Below, in pieces: positions 41,725-51,293 of a stretch of 64,000 nt of DNA; positions within the stretch are counted from its first letter, which is position 1; the number at the start of each line of letters is the position of its first letter. The notes beneath the pieces were generated by a model. It saw only the letters and a list, made by a program, of their open reading frames with translations. It did not search any database and was not told the origin of the DNA. The DNA is from Pachysolen tannophilus NRRL Y-2460 (lineage: Eukaryota; Ascomycota; Pichiomycetes; Alaninales; Pachysolenaceae): positions 495,559 through 559,558 of the forward strand of contig KV454017.1 in the NCBI GenBank assembly GCA_001661245.1, written 5' to 3'. The position numbers and the translations under genes are program-made.

Positions 41725-42873
41725 ATGGTTGGTTTAGGAACAAATTTGATTCATGGAGATGATTCTTTATCGAGAGTGCCAGATGTGGTTCAACCGATTA
41801 ATGTATCTACTACTTATAGATATGATGATGATCCAGATAAGTTGAGAATTGCTGCAGAAAGAGGTGATGAAATTATTGGAGTTCCTTATTATTCGAGGTT
41901 ATCACATCCGAATAGTGAGAAAGTGGAACAATTGCTTCAAGAGGCTGTTTTTGGTAATGATAAACATGTTATTATTTATAATTCAGGTCTTTCTGCATTT
42001 TTTGCAGCATTAACTTTTTTAAATCCAAAAGTATTAGCAATTGGTAAAGGTTATCATGGTTGTCATGGTATTGCTAATATTTTCACTAGGTTAACCCATT
42101 TAAAACAAATTTCATTAGAAGATGATTTTAATCAATTATCAAAAGGTGATGTTATTCATTTAGAAACTCCAGTAAACCCTGAAGGAACTGCTTTTGATAT
42201 TAATTATTTTGCCAATGAGGCTCACAAGAGAGGTGCATACCTTATTGTTGATGCAACATTTGCACCTCCTCCTTTACAAGATCCATTTTTACATGGTGCA
42301 GATATTGTAATGCATTCAGCAACAAAATATTTTGGAGGTCATTCTGATTTATTAGCAGGTGCTTTAATTACTAAAAATTTAAATTGGAAAGAAAAATTGG
42401 TTTCTGATAGATTATTATTAGGTACAAATATTGCAAATTTAGAAAGTTTCTTCTTACTAAGAAGTTTAAGAACTTATGAATTAAGAATATTAAAACAATC
42501 TTCAAATGCAGAAAATTTGGTCAAATATTTATTTGAAAATATTAATCAATATAAAATATTATCCAATATTTATCACTCTTCTCTACAAAATGAACAATTT
42601 GTTAAAGATCAATTAACTGGTGGTCATAGTCCAACATTTAGTATTCTATTAACTGATGAAAAACTTGCAAGAATCTTACCTTCAAAATTAAAATATTTCC
42701 ATCATGCTACTTCATTGGGTGGTGTTGAAAGTTTAATAGAATGGAGAGCAATGAGTGATACAGAAATTAGTACAAAATTATTAAGAGTTAGTGTTGGAAT
42801 CGAAAACATTGCAGATCTCATTAATGATTTCCATCAAGCTCTCAAATCTCTAGAAAATATAGAAACTGTTTAA
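41725..42873 (+). CDS. PLP-dependent Cys/Met metabolism enzyme (YHR112C type)
   Basis: 382-residue protein of the Cys/Met-metabolism PLP family (cystathionine gamma-synthase/beta-lyase fold), presumably acting on sulfur amino acids in the cytosol. Visible features are VVQPINVSTTYRYDDDPDKL, the YYSRLSHPNSEKVEQ block, YNSGLSAFFAAL, HLETPVNPEGTAFD and YLIVDATFAPPPLQDPF. The PLP lysine is in MHSATKYFGGHSDLLAGAL, and the C-terminal SLGGVESLIEWRAMSD and LRVSVGIEN complete the signature. It looks closest to S. cerevisiae YHR112C (378 residues), whose exact reaction is not established, so no symbol is given. A Met31/32 plus Cbf1 promoter supports control by the sulfur regulon. Confidence 0.85.
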   Translation: MVGLGTNLIHGDDSLSRVPDVVQPINVSTTYRYDDDPDKLRIAAERGDEIIGVPYYSRLSHPNSEKVEQLLQEAVFGNDKHVIIYNSGLSAFFAALTFLNPKVLAIGKGYHGCHGIANIFTRLTHLKQISLEDDFNQLSKGDVIHLETPVNPEGTAFDINYFANEAHKRGAYLIVDATFAPPPLQDPFLHGADIVMHSATKYFGGHSDLLAGALITKNLNWKEKLVSDRLLLGTNIANLESFFLLRSLRTYELRILKQSSNAENLVKYLFENINQYKILSNIYHSSLQNEQFVKDQLTGGHSPTFSILLTDEKLARILPSKLKYFHHATSLGGVESLIEWRAMSDTEISTKLLRVSVGIENIADLINDFHQALKSLENIETV

Positions 42874-43038
42874 AACTAAATTAAATTAAATTAAATTAAA
42901 CTAAAACTAACTTCTCAAGTAGTGTAAATAAATTTTACATTCTAATGTTTTTTTTAATGAGGTGTTGCAATAGTAATCGTAGTAATTGAAGATAAAAGAT
43001 TATTATAATTAAATCTCTTTTTTAAATAAAAGTTAAGA

Positions 43039-44157
43039 ATGGTATTGGTAGGTGGTAGTAGCTCTATGAAGAGTTATGTTGCTGTTTGGGTGTGGTTGTG
43101 GGTTTTTCTTGGTACGGCAAGAGCAACAGATGATGATGTTTCATATTCATTTCCATCAATTTTTTTTTCTGAACAACTTATCCCTGGATTATTGAATAAG
43201 CAACATTTGAAAAATAATATATATGGAGTTAATGAACTTACATCTATTATAAAATCATCTGTTTCTGAGTGTACTTCAGATGCTTATTTTTTAATAAATC
43301 AACCTGGATTAAAATTATCAGATTTTGAAGATTTTAAAGATTTTGGATACTTGAGAGCTTTTATTAGTAGATCTTCTTCAATTTTCCCATCACCAAATAC
43401 AATTACACATGATCAAGGTTTAAATTTGGATATAATTGAATCATATATTAAATCACATTGTAAGACGGATACATATAGAGTTGTTAATGATAACGAGGCT
43501 GAGGTTCCTCATTATATAGATATTAAAAAGAGAATCATAAGAATTGAATTTAGTCCCTTACCTGAAAATCCAGAAGCAAGAAAGAATACATTAATTGAAC
43601 ATGACATGGTATTTCATAATATTGCTAGAAGATTACCTTCACCACACTATTTTGTCTTATTTACAACAGATGAATTAAGAGAATTTAATCCAGAAAAATC
43701 AAAAAATCTTGATTTATTAGAAGAATTCCCAGATTATTTAGTTTCTCTTGATCAATTAACTGATTCTCAATTTAAAAAAATTTATGATAATTCAATTTTT
43801 CCAGATTTAACATTATTTGATAAATCTAGAACCGTTGAAATGGAAAGAAATGCAAGAGTAAAACAAGCAGATGTTAGACCTGAATTTCCTAAACCTAGAT
43901 TGAAAAATGAAAAAGTAACTAGTTTTATTAACGAAGAAATAATTAATGATCGTTTTAACAAAGATATAGATGATATCCCTCATATCTTTGATAAAGATTT
44001 AATATTAGAAAATCAATTCTTAGTTTTAACTGGTATATGCATCGCTTCTTTACTTTCAATGTGGTATTTTTTCAAAATTGTAATTTTTGGCTTAAAAAAT
44101 ATGGGAATAACATTTAAAAGCTCCAAAAATACTAAAAAAACACTAAAGAAAGAATGA
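43039..44157 (+). CDS. BIG1: ER membrane protein Big1 (beta-1,6-glucan synthesis)
   Basis: Type I ER membrane protein of up to 372 residues, probably Big1, needed for normal cell-wall beta-1,6-glucan and reported in V-ATPase assembly. It has an N-terminal signal peptide (MKSYVAVWVWLWVFLGTARA) and a luminal domain with FPSIFFSEQLIPGL and a few cysteines. One transmembrane segment near the end (FLVLTGICIASLLSMWYFFKI) leads to a short Lys-rich tail. The first ATG is at 43039; the second, at 43066, gives a more standard signal peptide and may be the true start. Identity rests on topology, moderate motif resemblance, and other chromosome VIII neighbours (YHR105, 110-112) in this window. Confidence 0.62.
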   Translation: MVLVGGSSSMKSYVAVWVWLWVFLGTARATDDDVSYSFPSIFFSEQLIPGLLNKQHLKNNIYGVNELTSIIKSSVSECTSDAYFLINQPGLKLSDFEDFKDFGYLRAFISRSSSIFPSPNTITHDQGLNLDIIESYIKSHCKTDTYRVVNDNEAEVPHYIDIKKRIIRIEFSPLPENPEARKNTLIEHDMVFHNIARRLPSPHYFVLFTTDELREFNPEKSKNLDLLEEFPDYLVSLDQLTDSQFKKIYDNSIFPDLTLFDKSRTVEMERNARVKQADVRPEFPKPRLKNEKVTSFINEEIINDRFNKDIDDIPHIFDKDLILENQFLVLTGICIASLLSMWYFFKIVIFGLKNMGITFKSSKNTKKTLKKE

Positions 44158-44476
44158 ATAACTAATTTACACAAGAAACCAATAGTTTAGTCTCTCCGAC
44201 GACTTTGAATTTTTGAAAAAGAAAAGAATCATTTCTTATCATATATAGTTTTATCTTTATATCTTTTAAAATGTATATGATATAGACACTTTCCTAAACT
44301 GGAAACAGTTTTCTCTTAAACTTTTCACAAATATATATATAAATATATATATATATAGATACAGATATATTTTGAAACACTGAATAATTGTAAAGTTGAC
44401 TTTGGTATAAACTGATAAATCCAATATAGAACTGAGCACTATTAGTTGTTATATCTTGTTGCTTATAAAGTTCAGG
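44158..44476. other. Intergenic region BIG1/ESC2
   Basis: 319 bp of AT-rich DNA between same-strand genes, with an alternating ATATAT tract at about 44330-44370. No factor site is recognised. Confidence 0.5.
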
Positions 44477-46087
44477 ATGACTGATGGTGGTAATAATAAT
44501 TTTGAGATTTCAATAAAGCCATCCACGATGAAAAAGATAAAAGTTCAAAAACAGATTGATTATCAAGATGAGACAGCGTTAACAATAGATCTGATCGAAG
44601 ACGATAGTTTTGATTTGAAGGAGGTGGTTACGGAAGATGATTCTGGTATGGAGTCAAATACTATGGATACTGGAAGGCGCCATAATATTGTAAGTCGAAA
44701 GGAGGAGGATAATTTATTAAATTTACAACCGAATGAAAATAGTATAGATACTGATACCAACTTCATACTGAAAGAATCTAAAGATAATTCAAATTCTATT
44801 GAAAGCCGATCATTGAAAAAAAATTCTAAACTTAAGAGAAAGAAGTTACAATCAGTAGAGGATGATTTTTTCGCATATCATGATGATGGTGACGATATAC
44901 CTATGAAGAAGAAGAAGAAACTTAAAAAGAAAAAACATCATTCGGAAAATTTGTTTTCAACGTCTAGTATCCCACCAAGTCCTTCCGAATCACCATCTCA
45001 TCATTTGAATTCTGTTATTTCACCTATACAATCGCTGGCGGCTTCTTCTACTAATTCACCAGGTAGATATACTCAAGTGGCTGATAATAATAATGATAAC
45101 AAAAAAATCTTGAAAAGAGACGTTACTCCACCACCAGCACCTCCAGCTCCTGTAACAATTGTACAAAACGCCGCTATTACTAACTCTGCATTAGGTAATA
45201 TGTCCCCAGAAATTGAAACTATCGATACTGATTGTGAAATTACAGAATCTTTCCTCCCAGAATTCGAATATAAGGTACCTAAATTATCTGATCTAGAAAT
45301 ATTTTCAAGATTACAATCACCACTGACACTGATTCTGGGTGATATTAACAACTTAAAGCAACCTTGTTTCAAGGAAAAATTCAAGTTGAATATCGATTTA
45401 AATTATGTAGGATTCACAAAGAGTATACAGTTAATGGTCAAAGGTGGTACCAAAATTGGAAAGTTAATTGATACAATAGTTGAGTATATTCGTTCTAATC
45501 TAAATGAAAGCTTTTCAGAAACTTTAGTCTTAGTTTTCAATAAGATCAAATTAAACAATATCATGAAATTAGGATCAATCCTACAATTATCAAACAAGCT
45601 TTCCAAAAATGAGCTTGAAAACTGCTACGAGGTGAACTTGTCATTGATATCTCTCAATGTATTTGAAACTATGCAAGAAGCAGATTTCATAAATTTACAG
45701 AATAAGCTTAAAGAAGATAAAGAACTAGAATTTAACCCAGATACAGAAGATTTTTCAAATAATAATTACCAAAAAATAGATTTATCAGAATTAGAAAAAT
45801 TGGCCGAAATAAATTCTTCTTCTTCATTTTCTTCTTCCCTGAAAAAAAATTGTGGAGAATATGAAGGTGGATTCCAAGTAATATTAAAATCAAGTGAAAA
45901 AAATAAAATATCTTTAAAAATACATCCAAAGATGAAAATTTTAGAAATTAAAAATTTTTTTTTACAAAAATTCCCAGAAATATCAAATTGCAAACTCCTC
46001 TTTGATGATGATGAATTAGATCTAGATGATACTGTGGAAAATACTGAATTAGAACAAGATTTCATCATCGATATTATTCCAATATAA
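44477..46087 (+). CDS. ESC2: SUMO-like domain protein, Esc2/Rad60 family
   Basis: 536-residue nuclear protein of the Rad60/Esc2/Nip45 family, which acts with Smc5/6 and SUMO pathways in replication-fork repair and silencing. The N-terminal half is charged and disordered, with basic blocks (KKNSKLKRKKLQ, KKKKKLKKKKHH) and a Pro-rich stretch (PPPAPPAPV). Two ubiquitin/SUMO-like domains follow. The first is around FKLNIDLNYVGFTKSIQLMV...KIGKLIDTIVEYIR. The second is at the C-terminus, with FQVILKSSEKNKISLKIHPK, MKILEIKNFFLQKFPE, CKLLFDDDELDLDDTVE and the end IIDIIPI. The start is the ATG at 44477; the upstream in-frame TTG at 44456 is unlikely. The window also holds NSE4, a partner-complex subunit. 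Confidence 0.75.
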   Translation: MTDGGNNNFEISIKPSTMKKIKVQKQIDYQDETALTIDLIEDDSFDLKEVVTEDDSGMESNTMDTGRRHNIVSRKEEDNLLNLQPNENSIDTDTNFILKESKDNSNSIESRSLKKNSKLKRKKLQSVEDDFFAYHDDGDDIPMKKKKKLKKKKHHSENLFSTSSIPPSPSESPSHHLNSVISPIQSLAASSTNSPGRYTQVADNNNDNKKILKRDVTPPPAPPAPVTIVQNAAITNSALGNMSPEIETIDTDCEITESFLPEFEYKVPKLSDLEIFSRLQSPLTLILGDINNLKQPCFKEKFKLNIDLNYVGFTKSIQLMVKGGTKIGKLIDTIVEYIRSNLNESFSETLVLVFNKIKLNNIMKLGSILQLSNKLSKNELENCYEVNLSLISLNVFETMQEADFINLQNKLKEDKELEFNPDTEDFSNNNYQKIDLSELEKLAEINSSSSFSSSLKKNCGEYEGGFQVILKSSEKNKISLKIHPKMKILEIKNFFLQKFPEISNCKLLFDDDELDLDDTVENTELEQDFIIDIIPI

Positions 46088-46112
46088 AAAGTTCATTTAA
46101 ACCATTTTAAAC

Positions 46113-46119
46113 TGAGTCA
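46113..46119. promoter_or_regulatory. Gcn4 site (TGAGTCA) upstream of LEU4
   Basis: A perfect TGAGTCA, the Gcn4 bZIP site of general amino-acid control, 190 bp upstream of the LEU4 start. This distance and target are typical. Confidence 0.65.
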
Positions 46120-46308
46120 TACTTTTAATTTTTCACTCACGACTGAAAAATAGTCAAAAAATTTTCACTACAAAGACAATTTGTATTTTTCAAGGTATTA
46201 ATTATTTTTTAATTGTAGTATTCCCAAGATATTTTTATTTTTCACTGTGAAGGATTTTCAGTTATTGGGATTAGCTTTAAAAAGTTAAGTTATAGGTAAC
46301 TTTTGGCT

Positions 46309-48120
46309 ATGTTTAAAAAAACAGTGGTTGCTTTTCAAAAAAGCGCAATTTTGAAGGAAGGAGTGGTGACAGCATATAAGAATCTTTTGAAAGATCCATC
46401 TTTGAAGTATAAGCTGCTGCCAAAGATTAATTTGAGTAATCGTCAGTGGCCTTCAAAGACCATAGAAAGGGCACCTAGATGGTTGTCTACAGATTTGAGG
46501 GATGGTAACCAGTCTTTACCAGATCCGATGTCAGTGGAACAGAAGAAAAAATATTTCCATAAATTGATTGAGCTTGGTTTTAAAGAAATTGAGGTTTCTT
46601 TTCCATCGGCTTCTCAAACAGATTTTGATTTTACAAGATATGCAGTTGAAAATGCACCAGAAGATGTTTCCATTCAAGTCTTGACTCAGTCGAGAGAACA
46701 CTTGATTAGAAGAACTGTGGAGAGTGTTAAAGGTGCTAAACGTGCTACTATCCATACGTATTTGGCTACTTCTGATTTATTTAGAGATGTTGTGTTTAAC
46801 ATGAGTCAGGAAGATGCTATAAAAAAGGCTATTGAGACCACAAAGTTGATAAGGTCCTTGACTAAAGATCATCCAGATATGCAAGAAACTCGTTGGTCAT
46901 ACGAATTTTCACCTGAATGTTTCTCAGATACTCCAGTGAAATTTGCTGTTGAAATTTGTGAAGCCGTTAAACAAGTATGGGAACCAACAGTAGATAACCC
47001 TATTATTTTTAATTTGCCAGCAACAGTTGAAGTTGCTTCTCCAAACATTTATGCAGATCAAATAGAATATTTCTCTACTCATATTTCTGAAAGAGAAAAA
47101 GTTTGTATTTCTTTACATCCACATAATGACAGAGGCTGTGCAGTTGCTGCTGCTGAACTAGGTTTGTTAGCTGGTGGTGATAGGATAGAAGGATGTTTAT
47201 TCGGTAATGGTGAAAGAACAGGTAATATTGATTTGGTAACAGCAGCTTTAAATATGTATACTCATGGTATTTCTCCAAACTTGGATTTTTCAGATATGGA
47301 CTCTGTTGTTGCTATTGTTGAGGAATGTAATAAGATACCAGTTCATCCAAGAGCTCCTTATGGTGGGTCTTTGGTTGTTTGTGCTTTCAGTGGTTCCCAT
47401 CAAGATGCTATTAAAAAAGGTTTTACTAAACAACAGGAAAGATGGAGTAAAAATGACGATAAATATTGGGCTATTCCATATTTACCAATTGATCCAAAGG
47501 ATATCGGAAGAAACTATGAGGCAATTATTAGAGTTAACTCACAATCAGGTAAAGGTGGTGCTGCTTGGATCATTTTGAAATCATTAGGTTTGGACCTTCC
47601 TAGAAAATTGCAAATTTCATTTTCAACAGTTGTTCAACATACAGCAGAATCAATGGGCCGTGAATTAAAATCTGAGGAAATTTGTTCATTATTCAAGAAA
47701 AAATATAATCTCGAAAACGTATCGAATAACACGTTAGAATTGATTGATTTTGATATCGTTAGAACAGCAGATAAAAACGTTAGAAATCTTACTGCTGAAG
47801 TTTCTATCAATGGTAAAATAGAAAAACTTACTGGTTCAGGTAATGGTCCTATATCAACATTTGTTAATGCAATCTCAAAACGTTTGAATACCTACTTGAA
47901 TGTTGTGAACTACCATGAACATTCTTTAGGTCAAGGATCAGATACCAAGGCTGTCACATATATTGAATTGTCTAATAATGACAACGACGTTTTGTGGGGT
48001 ATTGGTATTGATGAAGATGTATCAACAGCAGCAATGAATTCTATTCTTGCTGCTGTTAATGTTTTGATCAAAGAAGGAAAGATCAATTTGGAAAAACTGG
48101 AAAAAGTTGCTACCGCTTAA
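46309..48120 (+). CDS. LEU4: 2-isopropylmalate synthase Leu4/Leu9
   Basis: 603-residue enzyme joining acetyl-CoA and 2-ketoisovalerate, the committed step of leucine synthesis, mainly in mitochondria. The catalytic barrel includes RAPRWLSTDLRDGNQSLPDP with the metal-site Asp, FKEIEVSFPSASQTDFDF, FNLPATVEVASPN, the HPHNDRGCAVA metal histidine pair and LFGNGERTGNIDLVTAALN. IRVNSQSGKGGAAWI is the linker. The C-terminal leucine-feedback domain spans the last ~130 residues (LTGSGNGPISTFVNAISKRL, HSLGQGSDTKAVTYIEL). The N-terminus MFKKTVVAFQKSAILKEG is basic and amphipathic, fitting a mitochondrial presequence. The start is the ATG at 46309; a TTG two codons earlier is not used. LEU4 and LEU9 cannot be separated here. 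Confidence 0.95.
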   Translation: MFKKTVVAFQKSAILKEGVVTAYKNLLKDPSLKYKLLPKINLSNRQWPSKTIERAPRWLSTDLRDGNQSLPDPMSVEQKKKYFHKLIELGFKEIEVSFPSASQTDFDFTRYAVENAPEDVSIQVLTQSREHLIRRTVESVKGAKRATIHTYLATSDLFRDVVFNMSQEDAIKKAIETTKLIRSLTKDHPDMQETRWSYEFSPECFSDTPVKFAVEICEAVKQVWEPTVDNPIIFNLPATVEVASPNIYADQIEYFSTHISEREKVCISLHPHNDRGCAVAAAELGLLAGGDRIEGCLFGNGERTGNIDLVTAALNMYTHGISPNLDFSDMDSVVAIVEECNKIPVHPRAPYGGSLVVCAFSGSHQDAIKKGFTKQQERWSKNDDKYWAIPYLPIDPKDIGRNYEAIIRVNSQSGKGGAAWIILKSLGLDLPRKLQISFSTVVQHTAESMGRELKSEEICSLFKKKYNLENVSNNTLELIDFDIVRTADKNVRNLTAEVSINGKIEKLTGSGNGPISTFVNAISKRLNTYLNVVNYHEHSLGQGSDTKAVTYIELSNNDNDVLWGIGIDEDVSTAAMNSILAAVNVLIKEGKINLEKLEKVATA

Positions 48121-48355
48121 ATTTAATATCCCTTGATATTCTGGTTGTTTATATTGTTTAACATGGCCGCAAAGTCGAGCTTGTGTTAATTAGACTTTAA
48201 AAATGTTTATTTATTTCTGAAAAAAAAAAGTTTACCTATATTTATATTTTTAATTTACATTATTGCTTTTAAAAATTGCTGAATTAACCATCATATCAAC
48301 CGTAGGAAATAATCTAACTCAATTGGAAATATTAGGTGTAATCACCAGCTCTACA

Positions 48356-49906
48356 TCATGTCATCCTAGCAACATTTTTCCTTGTCCAGTTTTTTTCTCC
48401 CAAAAGACCAGCAATAGGTGCTACATCTTTATTTTCTGTATTATTGATATCTCTAGGACCTGAAACATAATTCACATAACCCTCGGGACCACACACAATT
48501 GCAAAAGCCGGATTCTTATATAATAATTTATCTTTAATATTCAGAAATTGTTCCACTTGAGATTTATATTTGAAAGGTTCGTATAATTTATCATTATGTA
48601 AATAAATTTCTTCCAGCTCCAAATCTTTCAGTAAACTACTTTCTATCTCTTTTATATTGATAGAAGAATCTTGTAATCGTTTGTTTTCAAGTTCCAGTAT
48701 TTTCGCCTTCAAGAGCTGTTTTCTTTCGTACTCTTTTACAACTTCCATGCTCTTATAACCTTTATAATTGAAATCTGCCGGTTCCAAAATGTCTTTTGAA
48801 GTTAGTCTTTGTTTATTTTCACCAACTAAATAATGAAATTTTGCTCTACCAAGTTTCTCCAAGATAAAATTGAAATCTTCAAAATTCTTTAATAATTCTG
48901 ATTTTTTTTCAAGAGAATAATAAACATCTACAAAACCTCTTGGTGGGTTTTGAGAATACAACATTTGTAAAACAGGAGTAATACAAGTTCCAGCAACATA
49001 AAAAACCAAGTTGTCGGGTCTTGGTAGAGAAGAATCATATTTGGGTTCTGGTCTGATTCGTGAGGGAATATTATTCAATGTTTGTCTTTGTTTCTCTTCT
49101 TGAATTGGAGAATATGGTAGTATCAAATCTTTATAAGGTCCTCTCAATAGTAATTCGCTACCAATAGGTCTGTTAAACAACCACTTTGCCATTTCACCTT
49201 GCTCATATTTTTTCAAATATAATAACATTTTCCCTTCTTCTTCTTGAGTTTCTATGATCTTCAAATAAGGCTCTTTTGTATCAGCATTAATTGATGCAAC
49301 ATATACAGGTATTGGAGTATATGATCTTACAACATTGATTTCTGGTTGACAAATCTCTACAGACCATAACTTATGACCATCCCACATTGACGAGTAATTA
49401 GCCTTCATCTGATTATGGATTTTGGTTAAATTTTTTTTGGTCAATTCTATAACGAAATGATCTGGAGCATTAGGCAACTCATATCTATAAGTCAATATCC
49501 ATGTAGTAAACTTATCTGGGTTAAGAAACTCTAGTTCTTCATCTTCTGCAAAGAAATATTTATATGCAACTAGTAACCATATACCACCACCAATAACAAC
49601 GAGAGAAGGTATATATTTCTTCCAAGGTTTATTTCTAGCAAGTACATTTTCCTGATGAATATCTGATGGCTTCGAAGGAGGAGGAATATCATACTCAACT
49701 TTAGTAAATGGTTTTGTTGGTGCAACATAATTTTCATAATTTTTATCTGAATTATTCAACCGACCTTTAGCAGCATTAGTCAATGGAGCAGGAGCAGCTT
49801 TTGGAATGGCCTCCTTATCATTATTGCTTGATGGTAGGTTCGAATTAAACCTTACAAGTCTCTGCCTCAACGACACCACTCTTCTAGTAGCTGTCAACCT
49901 AAACAT
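48356..49906 (-). CDS. CYC2: Mitochondrial FAD oxidoreductase Cyc2
   Basis: 516-residue protein resembling Cyc2 (S. cerevisiae 366 residues), an inner-membrane flavoprotein that assists heme attachment to cytochrome c. The N-terminus is a mitochondrial presequence (FRLTATRRVVSLRQRLVRFN). A Pro/Lys-rich stretch and one transmembrane helix (YIPSLVVIGGGIWLLVAY) follow. The body is a ferredoxin-reductase-like module: FAD region LFNRPIGSELLLRGPYK and the NAD-binding signature LVFYVAGTCITPVLQMLYS, with a final AFAIVCGPEGYVNYVSGP. An extra charged helical insert of ~60 residues (KEYERKQLLKAKILELENKR) makes it longer than the S. cerevisiae protein. It is divergent from CIA1 across 170 bp. Confidence 0.77.
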   Translation of the reverse strand: MFRLTATRRVVSLRQRLVRFNSNLPSSNNDKEAIPKAAPAPLTNAAKGRLNNSDKNYENYVAPTKPFTKVEYDIPPPSKPSDIHQENVLARNKPWKKYIPSLVVIGGGIWLLVAYKYFFAEDEELEFLNPDKFTTWILTYRYELPNAPDHFVIELTKKNLTKIHNQMKANYSSMWDGHKLWSVEICQPEINVVRSYTPIPVYVASINADTKEPYLKIIETQEEEGKMLLYLKKYEQGEMAKWLFNRPIGSELLLRGPYKDLILPYSPIQEEKQRQTLNNIPSRIRPEPKYDSSLPRPDNLVFYVAGTCITPVLQMLYSQNPPRGFVDVYYSLEKKSELLKNFEDFNFILEKLGRAKFHYLVGENKQRLTSKDILEPADFNYKGYKSMEVVKEYERKQLLKAKILELENKRLQDSSINIKEIESSLLKDLELEEIYLHNDKLYEPFKYKSQVEQFLNIKDKLLYKNPAFAIVCGPEGYVNYVSGPRDINNTENKDVAPIAGLLGEKNWTRKNVARMT

Positions 49907-50076
49907 TGAATCAATCTAGCAAATCAGTTTTATTTAAATCATTTTAAAATTGAACATTTTTATCTTGGTGTTTTGAAAAAAACTTTTTTTATTTATTTTT
50001 CCAAACATTTTATATAATTCAATTAGAAATTGATAAGAAAAGTGATAAGAATTAAGGTCAATTTTTTTTTTTCAAA

Positions 50077-51165
50077 ATGCCGATTAGTCTTTGTCATTCG
50101 TTTAAGGGCCATAAGGATAAGGTTTGGAGTACCAGTGTCAATCCCAAGTTCCCGTTGTTGGCGACAGCATCTAGTGATAAGACATGTAGGTTATACAATT
50201 TGAACACCAAACAGTTGATTGAAGTTTTGGACGAGAAGACTCATAAGAAGGCTATAAGAACAGTTGATTGGAAGCCATCTGGGGATTATCCTATATTGGC
50301 ATTAGGTTCTTTTGATGCTACTATTTCGATATGGGGTAGAGAGAACGATGATTATGAAGAATATACTACGACATTTAATACCGAGAACAAGTCAGATGAT
50401 TGGGAATTGATGGCAATAATTGAAGGGCATGAAAATGAAATTAAAAGTGTCTCATGGTCTTGTGATGGTGAGTTTTTAAGTTCTTGCTCTAGAGATAAGA
50501 CCATATGGGTATGGGAGTGTGATGAGACGAATGAAGAATTTGAATGTGTTAGTGTACTTCAAGATCATACACAGGATGTAAAATGTTGTAAGTTCCACCC
50601 AAGGGAGATCTTATTGGGATCTTCTTCTTATGATGATACAATCAGATTATATAAACAAGATATATATGATGAAGATGATTGGTGTTGTGTATCAGAACTT
50701 ACTGGTCATAGTGGTACGGTGTGGTCAATTGATTTTGAAAAAACGTATAATGATGATAAAGTAAGATTATGTTCATGCTCTGATGATTCAACGGTAAGAG
50801 TTTGGAAAAGATTGAAAACTATAGGTAATTCTAAAAAAGAAGATGTACCTAGTACTTTAAGATCAGAACCAAATTCAGAAGAATGGGAATTACAACAAAT
50901 TTTACCCGAAGCTCATGAAAGACAAGTTTATTGCTGTAGTTGGTCACCAACTGGGAAAATTGCTTCAGTTGGATCTGATGGTAAAATTGTAATTTACGAA
51001 GAAGATAAAAATAATGAAGAATGGAAAATTAGAGATGTTCATGAATTAGCACATCAAGTTGCTGAAATCAACAGTTGTGAGTGGTGGTATAATAAAGATG
51101 AAGAAAAAGAATATCTCATAACTGGTGGAGATGATGGTATCGTGAACATATGGAACATTGACTAA
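50077..51165 (+). CDS. CIA1: Cytosolic iron-sulfur assembly WD40 protein Cia1
   Basis: 362-residue seven-bladed WD40 propeller, part of the CIA targeting complex that delivers 4Fe-4S clusters to cytosolic and nuclear proteins. Blades are evident: FKGHKDKVWSTSVNP, ATASSDKTCRLYN, LGSFDATISIWGRE, IEGHENEIKSVSWSCDGEFL, SCSRDKTIWVWECDE, DHTQDVKCCKFHPRE, GSSSYDDTIRLYKQDIYDED, LTGHSGTVWSIDF, SCSDDSTVRVWKR and the final GGDDGIVNIWNID. The DDW-type insertions (NKSDDWELMA, DEDDWCCVSEL, SEEWELQQ) are characteristic of Cia1. The length matches the family (~330-340) with a small insert near blade 6. Start at the ATG at 50077. Confidence 0.92.
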   Translation: MPISLCHSFKGHKDKVWSTSVNPKFPLLATASSDKTCRLYNLNTKQLIEVLDEKTHKKAIRTVDWKPSGDYPILALGSFDATISIWGRENDDYEEYTTTFNTENKSDDWELMAIIEGHENEIKSVSWSCDGEFLSSCSRDKTIWVWECDETNEEFECVSVLQDHTQDVKCCKFHPREILLGSSSYDDTIRLYKQDIYDEDDWCCVSELTGHSGTVWSIDFEKTYNDDKVRLCSCSDDSTVRVWKRLKTIGNSKKEDVPSTLRSEPNSEEWELQQILPEAHERQVYCCSWSPTGKIASVGSDGKIVIYEEDKNNEEWKIRDVHELAHQVAEINSCEWWYNKDEEKEYLITGGDDGIVNIWNID

Positions 51166-51293
51166 AAGACAATACATATACATTATATCAAGTGAAAAAT
51201 AAAAGAGTATGATTAAATAGTACGTAATAAATTTAATACAAACGAATGCAATTCTTTCATATATATATATATATATATATAGGAACCATCTCA

